A stretch of 64,000 nt of DNA, taken from contig NZ_CP095050.1 in assembly GCF_022921075.1 (NCBI RefSeq), positions 2,542,001-2,606,000 of the forward strand, read 5' to 3'. Shown here piece after piece: positions 25,632-34,493 of this stretch. Positions within the stretch are counted from its first letter, which is position 1. Each line of letters opens with the position of its first letter. The DNA is from Hymenobacter sp. 5317J-9 (lineage in GTDB: Bacteria > Bacteroidota > Bacteroidia > Cytophagales > Hymenobacteraceae). The notes beneath the pieces are model-generated. The model saw nothing but the letters and a program-made list of their open reading frames with translations. It had not been told where the DNA came from and searched no databases. The position numbers and the translations under genes are program-made.

Positions 25632-26606
25632 ATGAATGCAATTGTGATTAAACAGCCCGGAGGTCCCGAAGTGCTGGCCTTGCAGCCCCAGCCCGCGCCG
25701 CAGCCCGCCGCGCACGAAGTGCTGGTGCGGGTGCACGCCGCCGGCGTAAACCGGCCCGATGTGCTCATGCGCCAGGGCAAGTACGCCGGCAGCGGCGACG
25801 TGAGCGGCCTAATCCCCGGCCTGGAGATTGCCGGCATCGTCGAAGCCTGCGGGACTGAGGTGAGCCGGTGGCAGCCCGGCGATGCGGTGTGTGCGTTGCT
25901 GCCCGCCGGGGGCTACGCCGAGCTTGCCGCCGTAGACGCCCGCCACTGCCTGCCCGTGCCCGCCGGCCTGAGCATGGCCGAAGCCGCCGCCCTGCCCGAA
26001 ACCGTGTTCACGGTGTGGCACAACGTGTTTCAGCGGGGCCAGCTGCAGCCCGGCGAAACGCTGCTGGTGCACGGCGGCAGCAGCGGCATTGGCACCACGG
26101 CCATTCAGCTGGCCCGGGCACTGGGCAGCCACGTGGCCGTCACGGCCGGCGACGAAGCCAAGTGCAGCGCCTGCCGCGAGCTGGGTGCCGACTGGGCTAT
26201 TAACTATAAAGCCGATGATTTTGAGCAGGTGCTCAACGACGAGGGCGTGGACGTGATTCTCGACATGATAGGCGGCGACTATATCGCCAAAAACCTGCGT
26301 CTGCTGAAGGACGACGGCCGCCTGGTGTTCATCAACGCCATGCAGGGCGGCAGGGGCGAGTTCAGCGCGCTGGAGGTGATGCGCCGCCGGCTGACCATCA
26401 CGGGCAGCACCCTGCGGCCTCGTTCGGCCGATTTCAAAGCCGCGCTGGCCGCCGCCGTGGAGCAGCACGTGTGGCCCCTGATTGCGGCCGGTAAGTTCCG
26501 CCCCCTCATTCACCAACTGTTTCCGCTGGCCAAAGCGGCCGAAGCCCACAAGCTGATGGAAAGCAGCGCCCACATCGGCAAGATTGTGCTGGAAGTCGGC
26601 CATTGA
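25632..26606 (+). CDS. NAD(P)H quinone oxidoreductase, zinc-independent MDR family (PIG3-like)
   Basis: The 324-residue protein is a medium-chain dehydrogenase/reductase of the quinone oxidoreductase branch. It shows the N-terminal GroES-like fold with VHAAGVNRPDVLMRQGKY, the Rossmann nucleotide motif VHGGSSGIGTTAIQLAR (about 146-162), and no catalytic zinc ligands. PIG3-like enzymes reduce quinones with NADPH. It has its own downstream terminator and no obvious operon partner. Confidence 0.88.
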   Translation: MNAIVIKQPGGPEVLALQPQPAPQPAAHEVLVRVHAAGVNRPDVLMRQGKYAGSGDVSGLIPGLEIAGIVEACGTEVSRWQPGDAVCALLPAGGYAELAAVDARHCLPVPAGLSMAEAAALPETVFTVWHNVFQRGQLQPGETLLVHGGSSGIGTTAIQLARALGSHVAVTAGDEAKCSACRELGADWAINYKADDFEQVLNDEGVDVILDMIGGDYIAKNLRLLKDDGRLVFINAMQGGRGEFSALEVMRRRLTITGSTLRPRSADFKAALAAAVEQHVWPLIAAGKFRPLIHQLFPLAKAAEAHKLMESSAHIGKIVLEVGH

Positions 26607-26610
26607 GCGA

Positions 26611-26650
26611 AAAAGCCCGTTTCGCAGTATGCGAAACGGGCTTTTGCTTT
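26611..26650. terminator. Bidirectional terminator between the oxidoreductase and redoxin genes
   Basis: A perfect 16-base stem (26611-26626 with 26630-26645) with a three-base loop has A and T runs on either side. It serves the two convergent genes. Confidence 0.9.
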
Positions 26651-26672
26651 TTAGAGAAAGCGCGATGCAGCT

Positions 26673-27287
26673 TTAAGCCCGGCGCCACTTGATGGTGCAG
26701 CCAATGGCTTTGGTGGAATTGGTGGTGGCGGGCTTGCCGGCCAGGATTTCGGCCATGGCGTTTTCCACGTATTTCGTTTTCACCAGCTTGGGGTCTTCGG
26801 AGTTGTCGTCGATGGCGCCGATGTAGGACACTACAAACTCATTGCCCTTGCGGGTGAGCACGTAGAGGTGCGGCGTGCGCGTGGCACCATAGGTCTTGGC
26901 CACCTGCTGCGACTCATCGACGAGGTAAGGAAAGGCGTATTTCTTTTTCTGCATGTCGGCGTAGGAGTCGCCGGGGGCCACGGCCGGGTCGTTGGGGTTG
27001 ATGGCCACCACCGGGTAGCCTTTGGGTGCGTATGTGGTATTCAGGTCGATGATGCGGCTTTCGTAGGCTTTGGCGAAAGGGCAGGTGTTGCAGGTAAACA
27101 CCACGATGTAGCCTTTGGCGGCCTTGTTGTCGGCTAGGGACACCATTTTGCCGTCGATGTTTTTCAGCCTGAAGTCGGCGGCTTTGTCGCCTACCTGGTA
27201 GCCGTCGGCCACGGGGCGGCTCACAAAGCTGCTTGCCAGCAGGGCGAAGCAGAGGGTGAGAAAAGGCAGGAGCTTTTTCATGGTCAT
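26673..27287 (-). CDS. Secreted thioredoxin-fold redoxin
   Basis: The 204-residue protein has a signal peptide (KKLLPFLTLCFALLASSF) and an AhpC/TSA-type redoxin domain. The active-site motif is TCNTCPFAK, with two cysteines spaced CxxC, inside a thioredoxin fold. A third cysteine near the C-terminus (IGCTIKW) is typical of this Bacteroidota subgroup. An alternative start at 27281 removes two residues. It follows the TlpA-like gene by 32 nt on the same strand, suggesting a periplasmic thiol-redox operon. Partners are unknown. Confidence 0.85.
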   Translation of the reverse strand: MTMKKLLPFLTLCFALLASSFVSRPVADGYQVGDKAADFRLKNIDGKMVSLADNKAAKGYIVVFTCNTCPFAKAYESRIIDLNTTYAPKGYPVVAINPNDPAVAPGDSYADMQKKKYAFPYLVDESQQVAKTYGATRTPHLYVLTRKGNEFVVSYIGAIDDNSEDPKLVKTKYVENAMAEILAGKPATTNSTKAIGCTIKWRRA

Positions 27288-27319
27288 TTTGCGGTTAAAA
27301 AGTGAGGAAATGAGAATGG

Positions 27320-27799
27320 CTATTTCTGGACTTTCTGCACGGCGGCGGTGAGCTCGGCCTGCGAAAGCTCGCGCTCAAATGTAAGCCGCTGCTTGCTTTT
27401 GTTGTTGAAAATGAGCGTGAAGGGCAGTGCGCCCGACCATTTGGCGTCCACCTTATCGATGAACGTATTGGGGTCCGACTCATTCAGTAGCACCACTTCC
27501 GACTTGAGCCTGCGTTGCTGCACAAACGGCTTCACTTTCTTGTCGAGCTGCGAGGCGTAGTCCATGCTTACCAGCAACACCTTCACTTTTTTGCCGGCGT
27601 TGGCGGCGCGAAGCAGCTCAAAATTGGGCAACTCCTTCACGCAGGGCGCGCACCAGGTGGCCCAGAAATTGACCACGTAAGTCGTGTCGGTGGGCCGGGC
27701 CAGCCGCTTTTGCAGCTCCGGAAACTTGATGACGGCCACTTGCTGGGCAAAGCCGGGCGCCGCGACGAAAAGAGCAGCCGCGAGAAACAGGGTTTTCAA
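27320..27799 (-). CDS. TlpA-like thiol-disulfide oxidoreductase
   Basis: The start appears to be TTG at 27799, since no in-frame ATG precedes the signal peptide (KTLFLAAALFVAAPGFAQQ). The 159-residue product carries the classic thioredoxin active site WATWCAPC followed by VKELPNF, placing it in the periplasmic TlpA/ResA group. It probably reduces or isomerises disulfides. It is divergent from ispG and upstream of the redoxin gene with 32 nt between them. Confidence 0.88.
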   Translation of the reverse strand: MKTLFLAAALFVAAPGFAQQVAVIKFPELQKRLARPTDTTYVVNFWATWCAPCVKELPNFELLRAANAGKKVKVLLVSMDYASQLDKKVKPFVQQRRLKSEVVLLNESDPNTFIDKVDAKWSGALPFTLIFNNKSKQRLTFERELSQAELTAAVQKVQK

Positions 27800-27890
27800 A
27801 ATCGGATGGCGTGTAATGATTTCAACGGTTGTTTGATAGACAGTAAACCCCGGGACGAAGTTGCGGCTGCCCCAGCCGCCCGGCCGGCTT

Positions 27891-27898
27891 TACCTTTG
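27891..27898 (+). promoter_or_regulatory. TAnnTTTG promoter element for ispG
   Basis: TACCTTTG lies 43 nt before the ispG ATG in the divergent region shared with the TlpA-like gene. Confidence 0.45.
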
Positions 27899-27941
27899 TG
27901 CTACGGCGCAACTTTCGCCTTCTGACCGTAGTTTTTGCTTC

Positions 27942-29930
27942 ATGAATAAAACGTATTGCCCCAGCCTGACCGAGTACAAGCGCCGCGTGTCCCGCGTAGT
28001 CAACATCGGCGGCCTGCCCATGGGCGGCGACTTTCCCATTCGGGTGCAAAGCATGACCACCGTCGACACCATGGACACGATGGGTTCGGTGGAGCAGACG
28101 CTGCGCATGGTGGCCGCCGGCTGCGAGTACGTGCGCATCACGGCGCCCAGCATGAAGGAGGCCCAAAACCTGCTGGAAATCAAAAAGGAGTTGCGCAAGC
28201 GCGGCTGCAACGTGCCGCTCATCGCCGACATTCACTTCACGCCCAACGCGGCCGAGCTGGCCGCCCGCATCGTGGAGAAAGTGCGCGTGAACCCCGGCAA
28301 TTACGCCGACAAAAAGAAATTTGAGGAAATTGAATACACCGACGCCACCTACGCGGCCGAAGTGGAGCGCATCCGCGAGCGGTTCCGGCCGCTGGTGAAA
28401 ATCTGCAAGGAGCACGGCACGGCCATGCGCATTGGCACCAACCACGGCTCGCTGAGTGACCGGATTCTGAGCCGCTACGGCGACACGCCGCTCGGCATGG
28501 TGGAGTCGGCGCTGGAGTTCCTGCGCCTGTGTGAGGAAGAAAACTACTACGACGTGGTGCTGAGCATGAAGGCCAGCAACACGCAGGTGATGGTGCAGGC
28601 CTACCGCCTGCTGGTGCAAAAGCTGGACGAGGAAGGCCTGCAGCCCTACCCGCTGCACCTGGGCGTGACCGAGGCCGGCGAGGCCGAAGACGGCCGCATC
28701 AAGAGCGCCGTGGGCATCGGCACGCTGCTCGAAGACGGGCTGGGCGATACAGTGCGCGTGTCGCTGACCGAAGCGCCCGAGGCCGAAGCCCCGGTGGCCC
28801 GCATGCTCATTGACCGCTACACGGGGCGTGCCGCCACGGCCCGGCCCATCGCGCCGCTGGGAGGGGAGGTGCCGATAAACCCGTTCCAGTATTTCCGCCG
28901 GCACACGCACGAAGTGGCCAATTTCGGGGGGCAGAACGTGCCGCGCGTCATCACGAGCATAGCCCGGCTGCCCCACGTGGAATACGCGGACTTGCGCGCC
29001 GTGGGGCATCTGTACTCGCCGTTTCTGGACAAGTTTCAGATGGCCGACCACGGGGCCGACTACGTGTTCAGCGGCGAGCGGCCGGTGCCGTTTATGCTGC
29101 CCAACGGCCTGAAGGAAATCGTGACCTACTCGGCCTGGCGCGACGCCGGCAGCCGTCCGCATCACTTTCCGGTGCTAACCGCCGCCGGCTACATGGAAGA
29201 GGTGCCGCGCCACCCGCAGCTCAACTTTTTGCTCCTCAGCCTGGATGCGCTGGATGCGGCCCTTCTGCGACAGCTCCGGCAGGATACAACCGTGGTGCTA
29301 GTGTTGCACACCACCAACACGCACGCCATGCCAGAGCTGCGCCGGGCATTTTTTGAACTGATGAAGCACGACATCACCTGCCCGGTGGTCATTGCCCGCT
29401 CCTTTGCCGACCAGCCCCTGGAGCAAACCCAGCTCGATGCGGCCACCGATGTGGGCGGCCTGCTCATTGACGGCCTCGGCGACGGCGTGGTGCTGGGCGT
29501 GGAGCTGCTCAGCAACCGCTCGCACGAGGAATGGCTCGACACGGTGAGCGGCCTCAACCAGCTTTCGTTCGGCATCCTGCAGGCGGCCCGCACGCGCATG
29601 AGCAAAACCGAGTACATCAGCTGCCCCAGCTGCGGCCGCACCCTGTTCGACCTGCAGGAAACCACGGCTATGATTCGCAAGCGCACCGACCACCTCAAGG
29701 GCATCAAAATCGGCATCATGGGCTGCATCGTGAACGGCCCCGGCGAAATGGCCGACGCCGACTACGGCTACGTGGGCGTGGGCAAGGGCAAAATTTCCCT
29801 TTACCGCGGGCAGGAGGTCATCAAGAAATCGGTGCCCGAAGAAGCGGCCGTGGATGAGCTCATCGAGCTTATGCGCGAGGACGGTCGCTGGATTGAGAAG
29901 GAAGTGGTAGAGGAGCCGGTGGGGGCGTGA
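27942..29930 (+). CDS. ispG: 4-hydroxy-3-methylbut-2-enyl diphosphate synthase IspG (GcpE), long form
   Basis: IspG converts methylerythritol cyclodiphosphate to HMBPP in the non-mevalonate isoprenoid pathway, using a [4Fe-4S] cluster. The start at 27942 gives MNKTYCPSLTEYKRR. The TIM barrel (about 1-280) is followed by a large insertion (about 280-540) and the C-terminal cluster domain, with CPSCGRTLFDLQ and GIMGCIVNGPGEM supplying the cysteines. At 662 residues it is the long plant/chlamydia/Bacteroidota type, not the 370-residue E. coli type. Confidence 0.95.
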   Translation: MNKTYCPSLTEYKRRVSRVVNIGGLPMGGDFPIRVQSMTTVDTMDTMGSVEQTLRMVAAGCEYVRITAPSMKEAQNLLEIKKELRKRGCNVPLIADIHFTPNAAELAARIVEKVRVNPGNYADKKKFEEIEYTDATYAAEVERIRERFRPLVKICKEHGTAMRIGTNHGSLSDRILSRYGDTPLGMVESALEFLRLCEEENYYDVVLSMKASNTQVMVQAYRLLVQKLDEEGLQPYPLHLGVTEAGEAEDGRIKSAVGIGTLLEDGLGDTVRVSLTEAPEAEAPVARMLIDRYTGRAATARPIAPLGGEVPINPFQYFRRHTHEVANFGGQNVPRVITSIARLPHVEYADLRAVGHLYSPFLDKFQMADHGADYVFSGERPVPFMLPNGLKEIVTYSAWRDAGSRPHHFPVLTAAGYMEEVPRHPQLNFLLLSLDALDAALLRQLRQDTTVVLVLHTTNTHAMPELRRAFFELMKHDITCPVVIARSFADQPLEQTQLDAATDVGGLLIDGLGDGVVLGVELLSNRSHEEWLDTVSGLNQLSFGILQAARTRMSKTEYISCPSCGRTLFDLQETTAMIRKRTDHLKGIKIGIMGCIVNGPGEMADADYGYVGVGKGKISLYRGQEVIKKSVPEEAAVDELIELMREDGRWIEKEVVEEPVGA

Positions 29931-29972
29931 AAAGCGAAATTGTGTGAGCAATTAATCTGAAGAGCAGAACAT

Positions 29973-30392
29973 ATGTGCTATTGTGTGTACGTAGGAGCCA
30001 ATTCAGAATTGCCATTGATTGACTGGAACGCAGCAAGCCCGTACTTCTACACCACTGAAGTTCCTGAAGATGAGAAAGCCGTCGAAAAGCATTTCTCAAA
30101 ATCACATATCCGCTACATGGGTTCGTGGCAAGCATGTTCTTGCGGGTTTAATGCTGGCACGACAGACGACTTTTTTGAGAGTGCTAATTCTGCCCGAGCC
30201 CTGGTGGATTACATTCGGACCGCATTGAAATGTGAAACAAGTGTGGAATTCTATACTTGTTGGGCAGGAAACCAGTCAAGCAGGCCTGAACTCAAAGTGG
30301 GAGAAAGTATTGACAATATCAACGTTGAGCGGGATGGTTTTTCACTTGAAGAAAACGTCTTTGTCACTTTCATTCACTCAGCTGACAGGTAG
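29973..30392 (+). CDS. AT-rich orphan protein with a CSCGF motif
   Basis: The 139-residue product is encoded by DNA visibly poorer in G/C (about 45%) than all neighbours, with many codons ending in A or T. It begins MCYCVYVGANSELP and contains QACSCGFNAG and a later YTCWAG; five or more cysteines could bind metal. No signal peptide or membrane helix is seen. It ends immediately next to the stop of the convergent NTF2-like gene, with no spacer. I do not recognise a family. The composition suggests recent transfer. Confidence 0.7.
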   Translation: MCYCVYVGANSELPLIDWNAASPYFYTTEVPEDEKAVEKHFSKSHIRYMGSWQACSCGFNAGTTDDFFESANSARALVDYIRTALKCETSVEFYTCWAGNQSSRPELKVGESIDNINVERDGFSLEENVFVTFIHSADR

Positions 30393-30866
30393 CTATTTAC
30401 ACTTTTCCTTGCGCCGCGTGTCGATGATGTGCGCAATTTTCCAGCCGTCGGTCAGCTTCACCAGCTGGAACGAGTCGTAGCCGCAGTGGCTGAATTTGCT
30501 GCCGAGGTAAAATTCATACGGCGCCCACACGCTGGCCAGGTTGGCATCAATCAATACCCGCTCGAACTGCACCCGCTCGTCCCAAATGGCGGGGTGGGGC
30601 GTGCCCACCGCTTTCAGAAAGCCGTTGATATTTTCGGTTTCCAGCGTGGGCGGCTGGCCGGGCTTGCCGCCGATGCCGTGGAAGACGGCGCCGGGCGCCA
30701 GCGTACGGCGCACCATGGTGCTGTCGCCGCGCCGCATGCCGTCGAAAAAGGCGGTGACGGTTTGCTGCACGGCCGCGGTTTCGGACGGCGCTTTTTGGGC
30801 CTGGGCGACGAAGGCCGGCGCGGAAAATAGGGCGGCGAGCAGGAGGGAAGTAGCGCGTTTAGACAT
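30393..30866 (-). CDS. Secreted NTF2/SnoaL-like protein
   Basis: The 157-residue protein has a signal peptide (RATSLLLAALFSAPAFVAQAQ) and an NTF2-like cone fold (DUF4440/SnoaL type). The helix VQQTVTAFFDGMRRGD is followed by RRTLAPGAVFHGIGG and a terminal strand set, FQLVKLTDGWKIAHI. Such proteins are often small enzymes or binding modules; the ligand is unknown. A Cys in SHCGYDSF and a second at the C-terminus (EKCK) might pair. Confidence 0.8.
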   Translation of the reverse strand: MSKRATSLLLAALFSAPAFVAQAQKAPSETAAVQQTVTAFFDGMRRGDSTMVRRTLAPGAVFHGIGGKPGQPPTLETENINGFLKAVGTPHPAIWDERVQFERVLIDANLASVWAPYEFYLGSKFSHCGYDSFQLVKLTDGWKIAHIIDTRRKEKCK

Positions 30867-31028
30867 AGGGGCAAGCGGGTGTCACAGCATAGGCGGCGGG
30901 CCAACGCATAGGTTGCATTGGTGGCCGAGGCCGCTAATATTCACCTGTTTTACCTGATGAATCCGCGCTTTCGGCAAATCATTCTGGCCCTGGGGGTGTT
31001 ATCTTTCCGAACCCAAACCCGCCCCGCC

Positions 31029-31202
31029 ATGAACGGTAAAAACCTTTTCAACTTCGGTCCCGCGCTCGGTTATTTCTTCCGTGGCAACGACCCCAACCGC
31101 AAAACCAACTTCAACCTGAAGACCATGCACTTCATTAATAAGCTCAGCTTGGCGATGTTTCTGGTGTGTTTGGTGGTGATGTTGTTTCGCTACGTGCTCT
31201 AA
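31029..31202 (+). CDS. Small membrane protein (DUF6728-like)
   Basis: The start at 31029 gives MNGKNLFNFGPALGYFFRGN, a 57-residue protein. The first half is soluble and basic (FFRGNDPNRKTNFNLKTMH). The second is a single membrane helix (SLAMFLVCLVVMLFRYVL). The pattern fits a small conserved Bacteroidota family that I recall as DUF6728, which I could not verify. A TATCTTTC box lies about 20 nt upstream. It is 15 nt ahead of the MmcQ/YjbR gene and probably in the same transcript. Confidence 0.65.
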   Translation: MNGKNLFNFGPALGYFFRGNDPNRKTNFNLKTMHFINKLSLAMFLVCLVVMLFRYVL

Positions 31203-31217
31203 TTTCCGGCCCGCCCG

Positions 31218-31568
31218 ATGAACATTGAAGACTTCCGCGATTACTGCCTGCTGAAAGCGGGCGTGACCGAGGAAACCCCTTTCGGCCCCGAAACCCTGGT
31301 GTTTAAAGTTGGCGGCAAAGTGTTTGCCCTCACCGACATTGACACCTTCGGCAGCATTAACCTGAAATGCGACCCCGAGCGGGCCGCAGAGCTGCGCGAG
31401 GCCCACGACTACGTGCTGCCCGGCTACCACATGAACAAGAAGCACTGGAACACGGTGCTCATCGGCACCGGCGCTCCGGAAAGCCAGCTGCGCGAGCTGA
31501 TTGACCACTCGTATGACTTGGTGCGGGCTTCGCTGCCCAAAGCCGTGAAGGCAACCATAGAAATGTAA
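31218..31568 (+). CDS. MmcQ/YjbR family protein
   Basis: The 116-residue protein matches the YjbR/MmcQ (CyaY-like fold) family. It begins MNIEDFRDYCLLKAGVTEETPFG and contains the hallmark KVFALTDI, NLKCDPERAAELRE and YHMNKKHWNTV segments. Some members have been suggested to bind DNA, but the true function is unsettled. It lies directly after the small membrane protein and before a long perfect palindrome. Confidence 0.9.
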   Translation: MNIEDFRDYCLLKAGVTEETPFGPETLVFKVGGKVFALTDIDTFGSINLKCDPERAAELREAHDYVLPGYHMNKKHWNTVLIGTGAPESQLRELIDHSYDLVRASLPKAVKATIEM

Positions 31569-31591
31569 AAACGCGACACATTCTGTCCTTA

Positions 31592-31641
31592 CCCCAAGAA
31601 AAAAGCCTCGCCGGATATCCGGCGAGGCTTTTTTCTTGGGG
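31592..31641. terminator. Perfect 50-bp palindrome, bidirectional terminator
   Basis: The sequence 31592-31641 equals its own reverse complement (25-nt arms, no spacer) and includes AAAAAAGCC/GGCTTTTTT runs. It sits between the convergent YjbR-like and M14 peptidase genes and is well placed to terminate both. Confidence 0.88.
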
Positions 31642-31649
31642 CTGAAGGC

Positions 31650-34262
31650 TTATTGGCCCACCAGAAACACGGCGTTGCCAAACATCAGCTTCCCGCCCTG
31701 CCAGAAGGCGCGGAACAGCGGGTTGTCGCCGAGGTATACCACGGAGCCGCGGCCCAGGTCCTGGGTGCCCACCACGAAGGTGTCGGTGAGCTCCTTGCGG
31801 GCTTTGGTGCCGGCGAAACCGGCCGAATAGCTGTCTTTCTTGATGACGCCCACGTTCCAGCCGCCTTTGTCGAGGAAGCGGTAGCCCAGGGGGGTGCGGA
31901 TGAGGGCGAAGTAGTTGCTGCCGTAGCCAAAGGCTAGCGGGTGGGTGTTGTCGAGCTGCACGCGGTACACGCTGCCCTGCACGGCGTCTTCGGCCTCTTC
32001 GCGCTCCGAGTCGCCGTAGCGGCGCAGCAGGCGGTAGGGGTTTTGCTGGTTGGCTTTGCGCACGGCCACCGAGTCGACGGCTTTCGTTTTCAGCAGGAAA
32101 TCCTTTTTGTTGGCCAAGAACCGGGCGGCGCCTTCCAGGGCAATGAGGCGGCCACCTTCGCGCACCCAGGCCTTGAGGCCGTCGAGGGCGCGGTCAGAAT
32201 AAATGTCGCCGTAGTTGCCGTTGGGCAGAATCAGTACGTCGTATTTCTGCAGCGACACGCGGCTGAGGTAGTCGGCGCCCAGCACCGTGAGCGGGTAGCC
32301 GAGCTGCTGCTCAAAGAAGTGCCACACCTCGCCAAACGCGGTGGGGTCGACGCCGGGGCCGGCCACCACGGCCACGTTGGGCTGCTTCACGAAGTGCACC
32401 GTGCTGGAGCCCAGGTCGCGGCCGGTGGTGGAGAACCCCGATTTCACGGCCGTAACCACGGTTCCGGCCGAGTCGGCCTGGGCGCGCACCAGCTGGTCGA
32501 AACGGGCGCCGAGGCTTTCATTGCTGGTGCGGGTGACGATGAGCGTGCCGGGCGCGTACTGCTGGCCTTCCGACTCAAACGCCTTTTCGGCGTAGCGCAC
32601 CTTCACTTTCTGCTGCAGCAGGCGGCTCAGGAAGCGAATGTCCTGCAGGCTGTTCCAGCGGGCCAGGTAGGCGTAGGGCTTGTCGGCGGTGGCGGCGCTG
32701 CCTTTTACCATGGCCTGAGCCGGCGCACTGCCCGAGGCATCGAGGCGTCCGGGCAGGGCGTAGGCCTTCAGGTTGAAGGCGTAGGGCAGGGCCCAGGAGG
32801 TGATGTCGTAGGTGAGGGAGTCTTCGAGCTGCGACTTGGGCTCGAACAGCACCTTTACCAGCGTGGACTTGGGCTGGTACATGCTGATGACCACGTCGCG
32901 GGGCTCAATTTGCACGTTGTCGGTTTTGCCGGTGGTGTAGTTGTAGCCCTTGGTTTTGCTGCGCTTGCTGGCAAAGCCGTACTGAATCTGGTTGCGGTCG
33001 AGGTACTGAGTGAAGGCGCGCAGTTGGCCGGGGTCGTTGCCGGCCGGCAGCACGTAGGTTTTGTACTGGCCCTGGGGCTTGCTCTTGGCCGTGGCGAAAT
33101 AGCTCTGGAATTCGCGCAGCAGGTCGTCGTGGCGCTCGGCCGTGGCCTGAATGGTGGCGCGGCTGGCGGCGTGGTGGTGCGCGATGCGCTGGGCCAGGGT
33201 CAGGGTGTCGCCGTCGAGGCGGGCGTAGGCCAGACCGCCGGCCCCGCCGCCGCCCTGCTCATACGTCATGCCGATGGCGCCGTTGAAGCTGGGCCAGGTG
33301 TCGCCGTAGGTGGGGGCGTACAGGTCGTATACCTCGCGGGTGAAATAGAGCCAGTTGTTCTTGTCGAAGGCCACCTTGTTGTAGTCGCCGAGGATGCCCT
33401 GAAACTGGCGCTGCCAAGGCGTGATGTCGGCGTGGTAAGGCTTGGCGGCGGGCGAGAAGTAGTAGGTATTGTTGGGGCCCATCTCGTGGAAATCGGCGTG
33501 CACCGCCGGCAGCCACTGGTTGTAGAGGGCGATGCGCTGCCTGGTTTCCTGCTGGGTTTGCCAGGCCCAGTCGCGGTTCAGGTCGAAGTAGTAATGGTTG
33601 TAGCGGCCGCCGGGCCAGGGCTCGTGGTGTTCCCAGGCGTCGGGGTTGGCATTGGCCGACTGGTTGCGGACGCGGTTGTACCAGTTCACGTACCGGTCGT
33701 GGCCGTCGGGGTTGATGCACGGGTCGATGAGGACGACGGTGTTCTTCAGCCAGTCCTGCACCTGCTGGTCCTGCGGGTTGGCCAGGTCGTAGAGCACCTG
33801 CATCACGGCTTCGGAGCTCACCGCTTCGTTGCCATGCACGTTGTAGCTCAGCCAGCAAACGCCGGGCATTTGGCGCTGGGCGCTGCCACCTTCCAGCCCG
33901 GCCAGGCGCAGGTTGTTGTGGCGCACGTCTTCCAGCCGGCCAAAGTTGTCGGCGCTGGCCACCTGCACCACTTCCAGCGGGCGGTTTTCGTAGGTTTTGC
34001 CGTAGGTCACCAGCTTCATGCGGCCGGGCGAGTGCGCCACCACGTGGGCCACGTAGCGCAGCATCTCGGCGTGCGGCGTGAACTGTGCGCCAAGCTTGTA
34101 GCCGAGGAATTGGTCGGGTGTGAGCAGCGGACCAGCCGCGTCGGTGGTTTGGGCGTGGGCGGTGAAGCCGAACGTAATGGCACCAAACAATGCCAGTAAC
34201 TGCCAGCAGCGTTGGGCGCGAGAAAGACGTAGGTTTAGTGGGTAAGAATTCTGTCGAGACAT
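31650..34262 (-). CDS. Secreted M14-family zinc carboxypeptidase
   Basis: The start chosen is ATG 34262 because it begins a signal peptide (about residues 17-38, ending TAHAQ); the frame is open to 34337. The 870-residue product has an M14 domain (about 50-400) with the zinc motif NVHGNEA (HxxE) and the third ligand in LPAVHADFHEMG. The C-terminal half includes a GATase-like segment (YDVLILPNGNYGD) found in large Bacteroidota carboxypeptidases. It is probably exported to the periplasm or surface to trim peptides. Confidence 0.88.
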   Translation of the reverse strand: MSRQNSYPLNLRLSRAQRCWQLLALFGAITFGFTAHAQTTDAAGPLLTPDQFLGYKLGAQFTPHAEMLRYVAHVVAHSPGRMKLVTYGKTYENRPLEVVQVASADNFGRLEDVRHNNLRLAGLEGGSAQRQMPGVCWLSYNVHGNEAVSSEAVMQVLYDLANPQDQQVQDWLKNTVVLIDPCINPDGHDRYVNWYNRVRNQSANANPDAWEHHEPWPGGRYNHYYFDLNRDWAWQTQQETRQRIALYNQWLPAVHADFHEMGPNNTYYFSPAAKPYHADITPWQRQFQGILGDYNKVAFDKNNWLYFTREVYDLYAPTYGDTWPSFNGAIGMTYEQGGGGAGGLAYARLDGDTLTLAQRIAHHHAASRATIQATAERHDDLLREFQSYFATAKSKPQGQYKTYVLPAGNDPGQLRAFTQYLDRNQIQYGFASKRSKTKGYNYTTGKTDNVQIEPRDVVISMYQPKSTLVKVLFEPKSQLEDSLTYDITSWALPYAFNLKAYALPGRLDASGSAPAQAMVKGSAATADKPYAYLARWNSLQDIRFLSRLLQQKVKVRYAEKAFESEGQQYAPGTLIVTRTSNESLGARFDQLVRAQADSAGTVVTAVKSGFSTTGRDLGSSTVHFVKQPNVAVVAGPGVDPTAFGEVWHFFEQQLGYPLTVLGADYLSRVSLQKYDVLILPNGNYGDIYSDRALDGLKAWVREGGRLIALEGAARFLANKKDFLLKTKAVDSVAVRKANQQNPYRLLRRYGDSEREEAEDAVQGSVYRVQLDNTHPLAFGYGSNYFALIRTPLGYRFLDKGGWNVGVIKKDSYSAGFAGTKARKELTDTFVVGTQDLGRGSVVYLGDNPLFRAFWQGGKLMFGNAVFLVGQ

Positions 34263-34334
34263 TGGGAATCGGGAGGGTGTTTTGTGTGCACAAGGTAGGA
34301 CACAATTACCCGCCTTGTCCTTATGCAAAATCAT

Positions 34335-34374
34335 CAAAAAAGGCCCGCTGCAATCGCAACGGGCCTTTTTGTTT
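34335..34374 (-). terminator. Terminator downstream of leuS
   Basis: An 11-base stem (34337-34347 with 34360-34370) and loop end in a T run on the minus strand. It lies beyond the family A palindrome that directly follows the leuS stop. Confidence 0.8.
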
Positions 34375-34383
34375 AATTAGCTT

Positions 34384-34491
34384 AGAACGTCATGCAGAGC
34401 GCAGCGAAGCATCTCGCTAGCTGCTACTAATCCTTCACGATTGAATTACTGCCGCACGCGAGATGCTTCGCTGCGCTCTGCATGACGTTCT
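34384..34491. repeat. Family A palindromic repeat, copy 2
   Basis: Perfect 33-nt arms (34384-34416 and 34459-34491) surround a 42-nt loop, the same loop length as copy 1, although the loop sequence has diverged. The arm reads AACGTCATGCAGAGCGCAGC. It ends 3 nt from the leuS stop codon. Confidence 0.9.
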
Positions 34492-34493
34492 AC

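Noticed and set aside
31941..34199. Open frame of about 750 codons on the plus strand antisense to the M14 peptidase
   Set aside because: Composition is the typical GAV/H-rich shadow of a high-GC gene. The M14 zinc motifs are on the minus strand.
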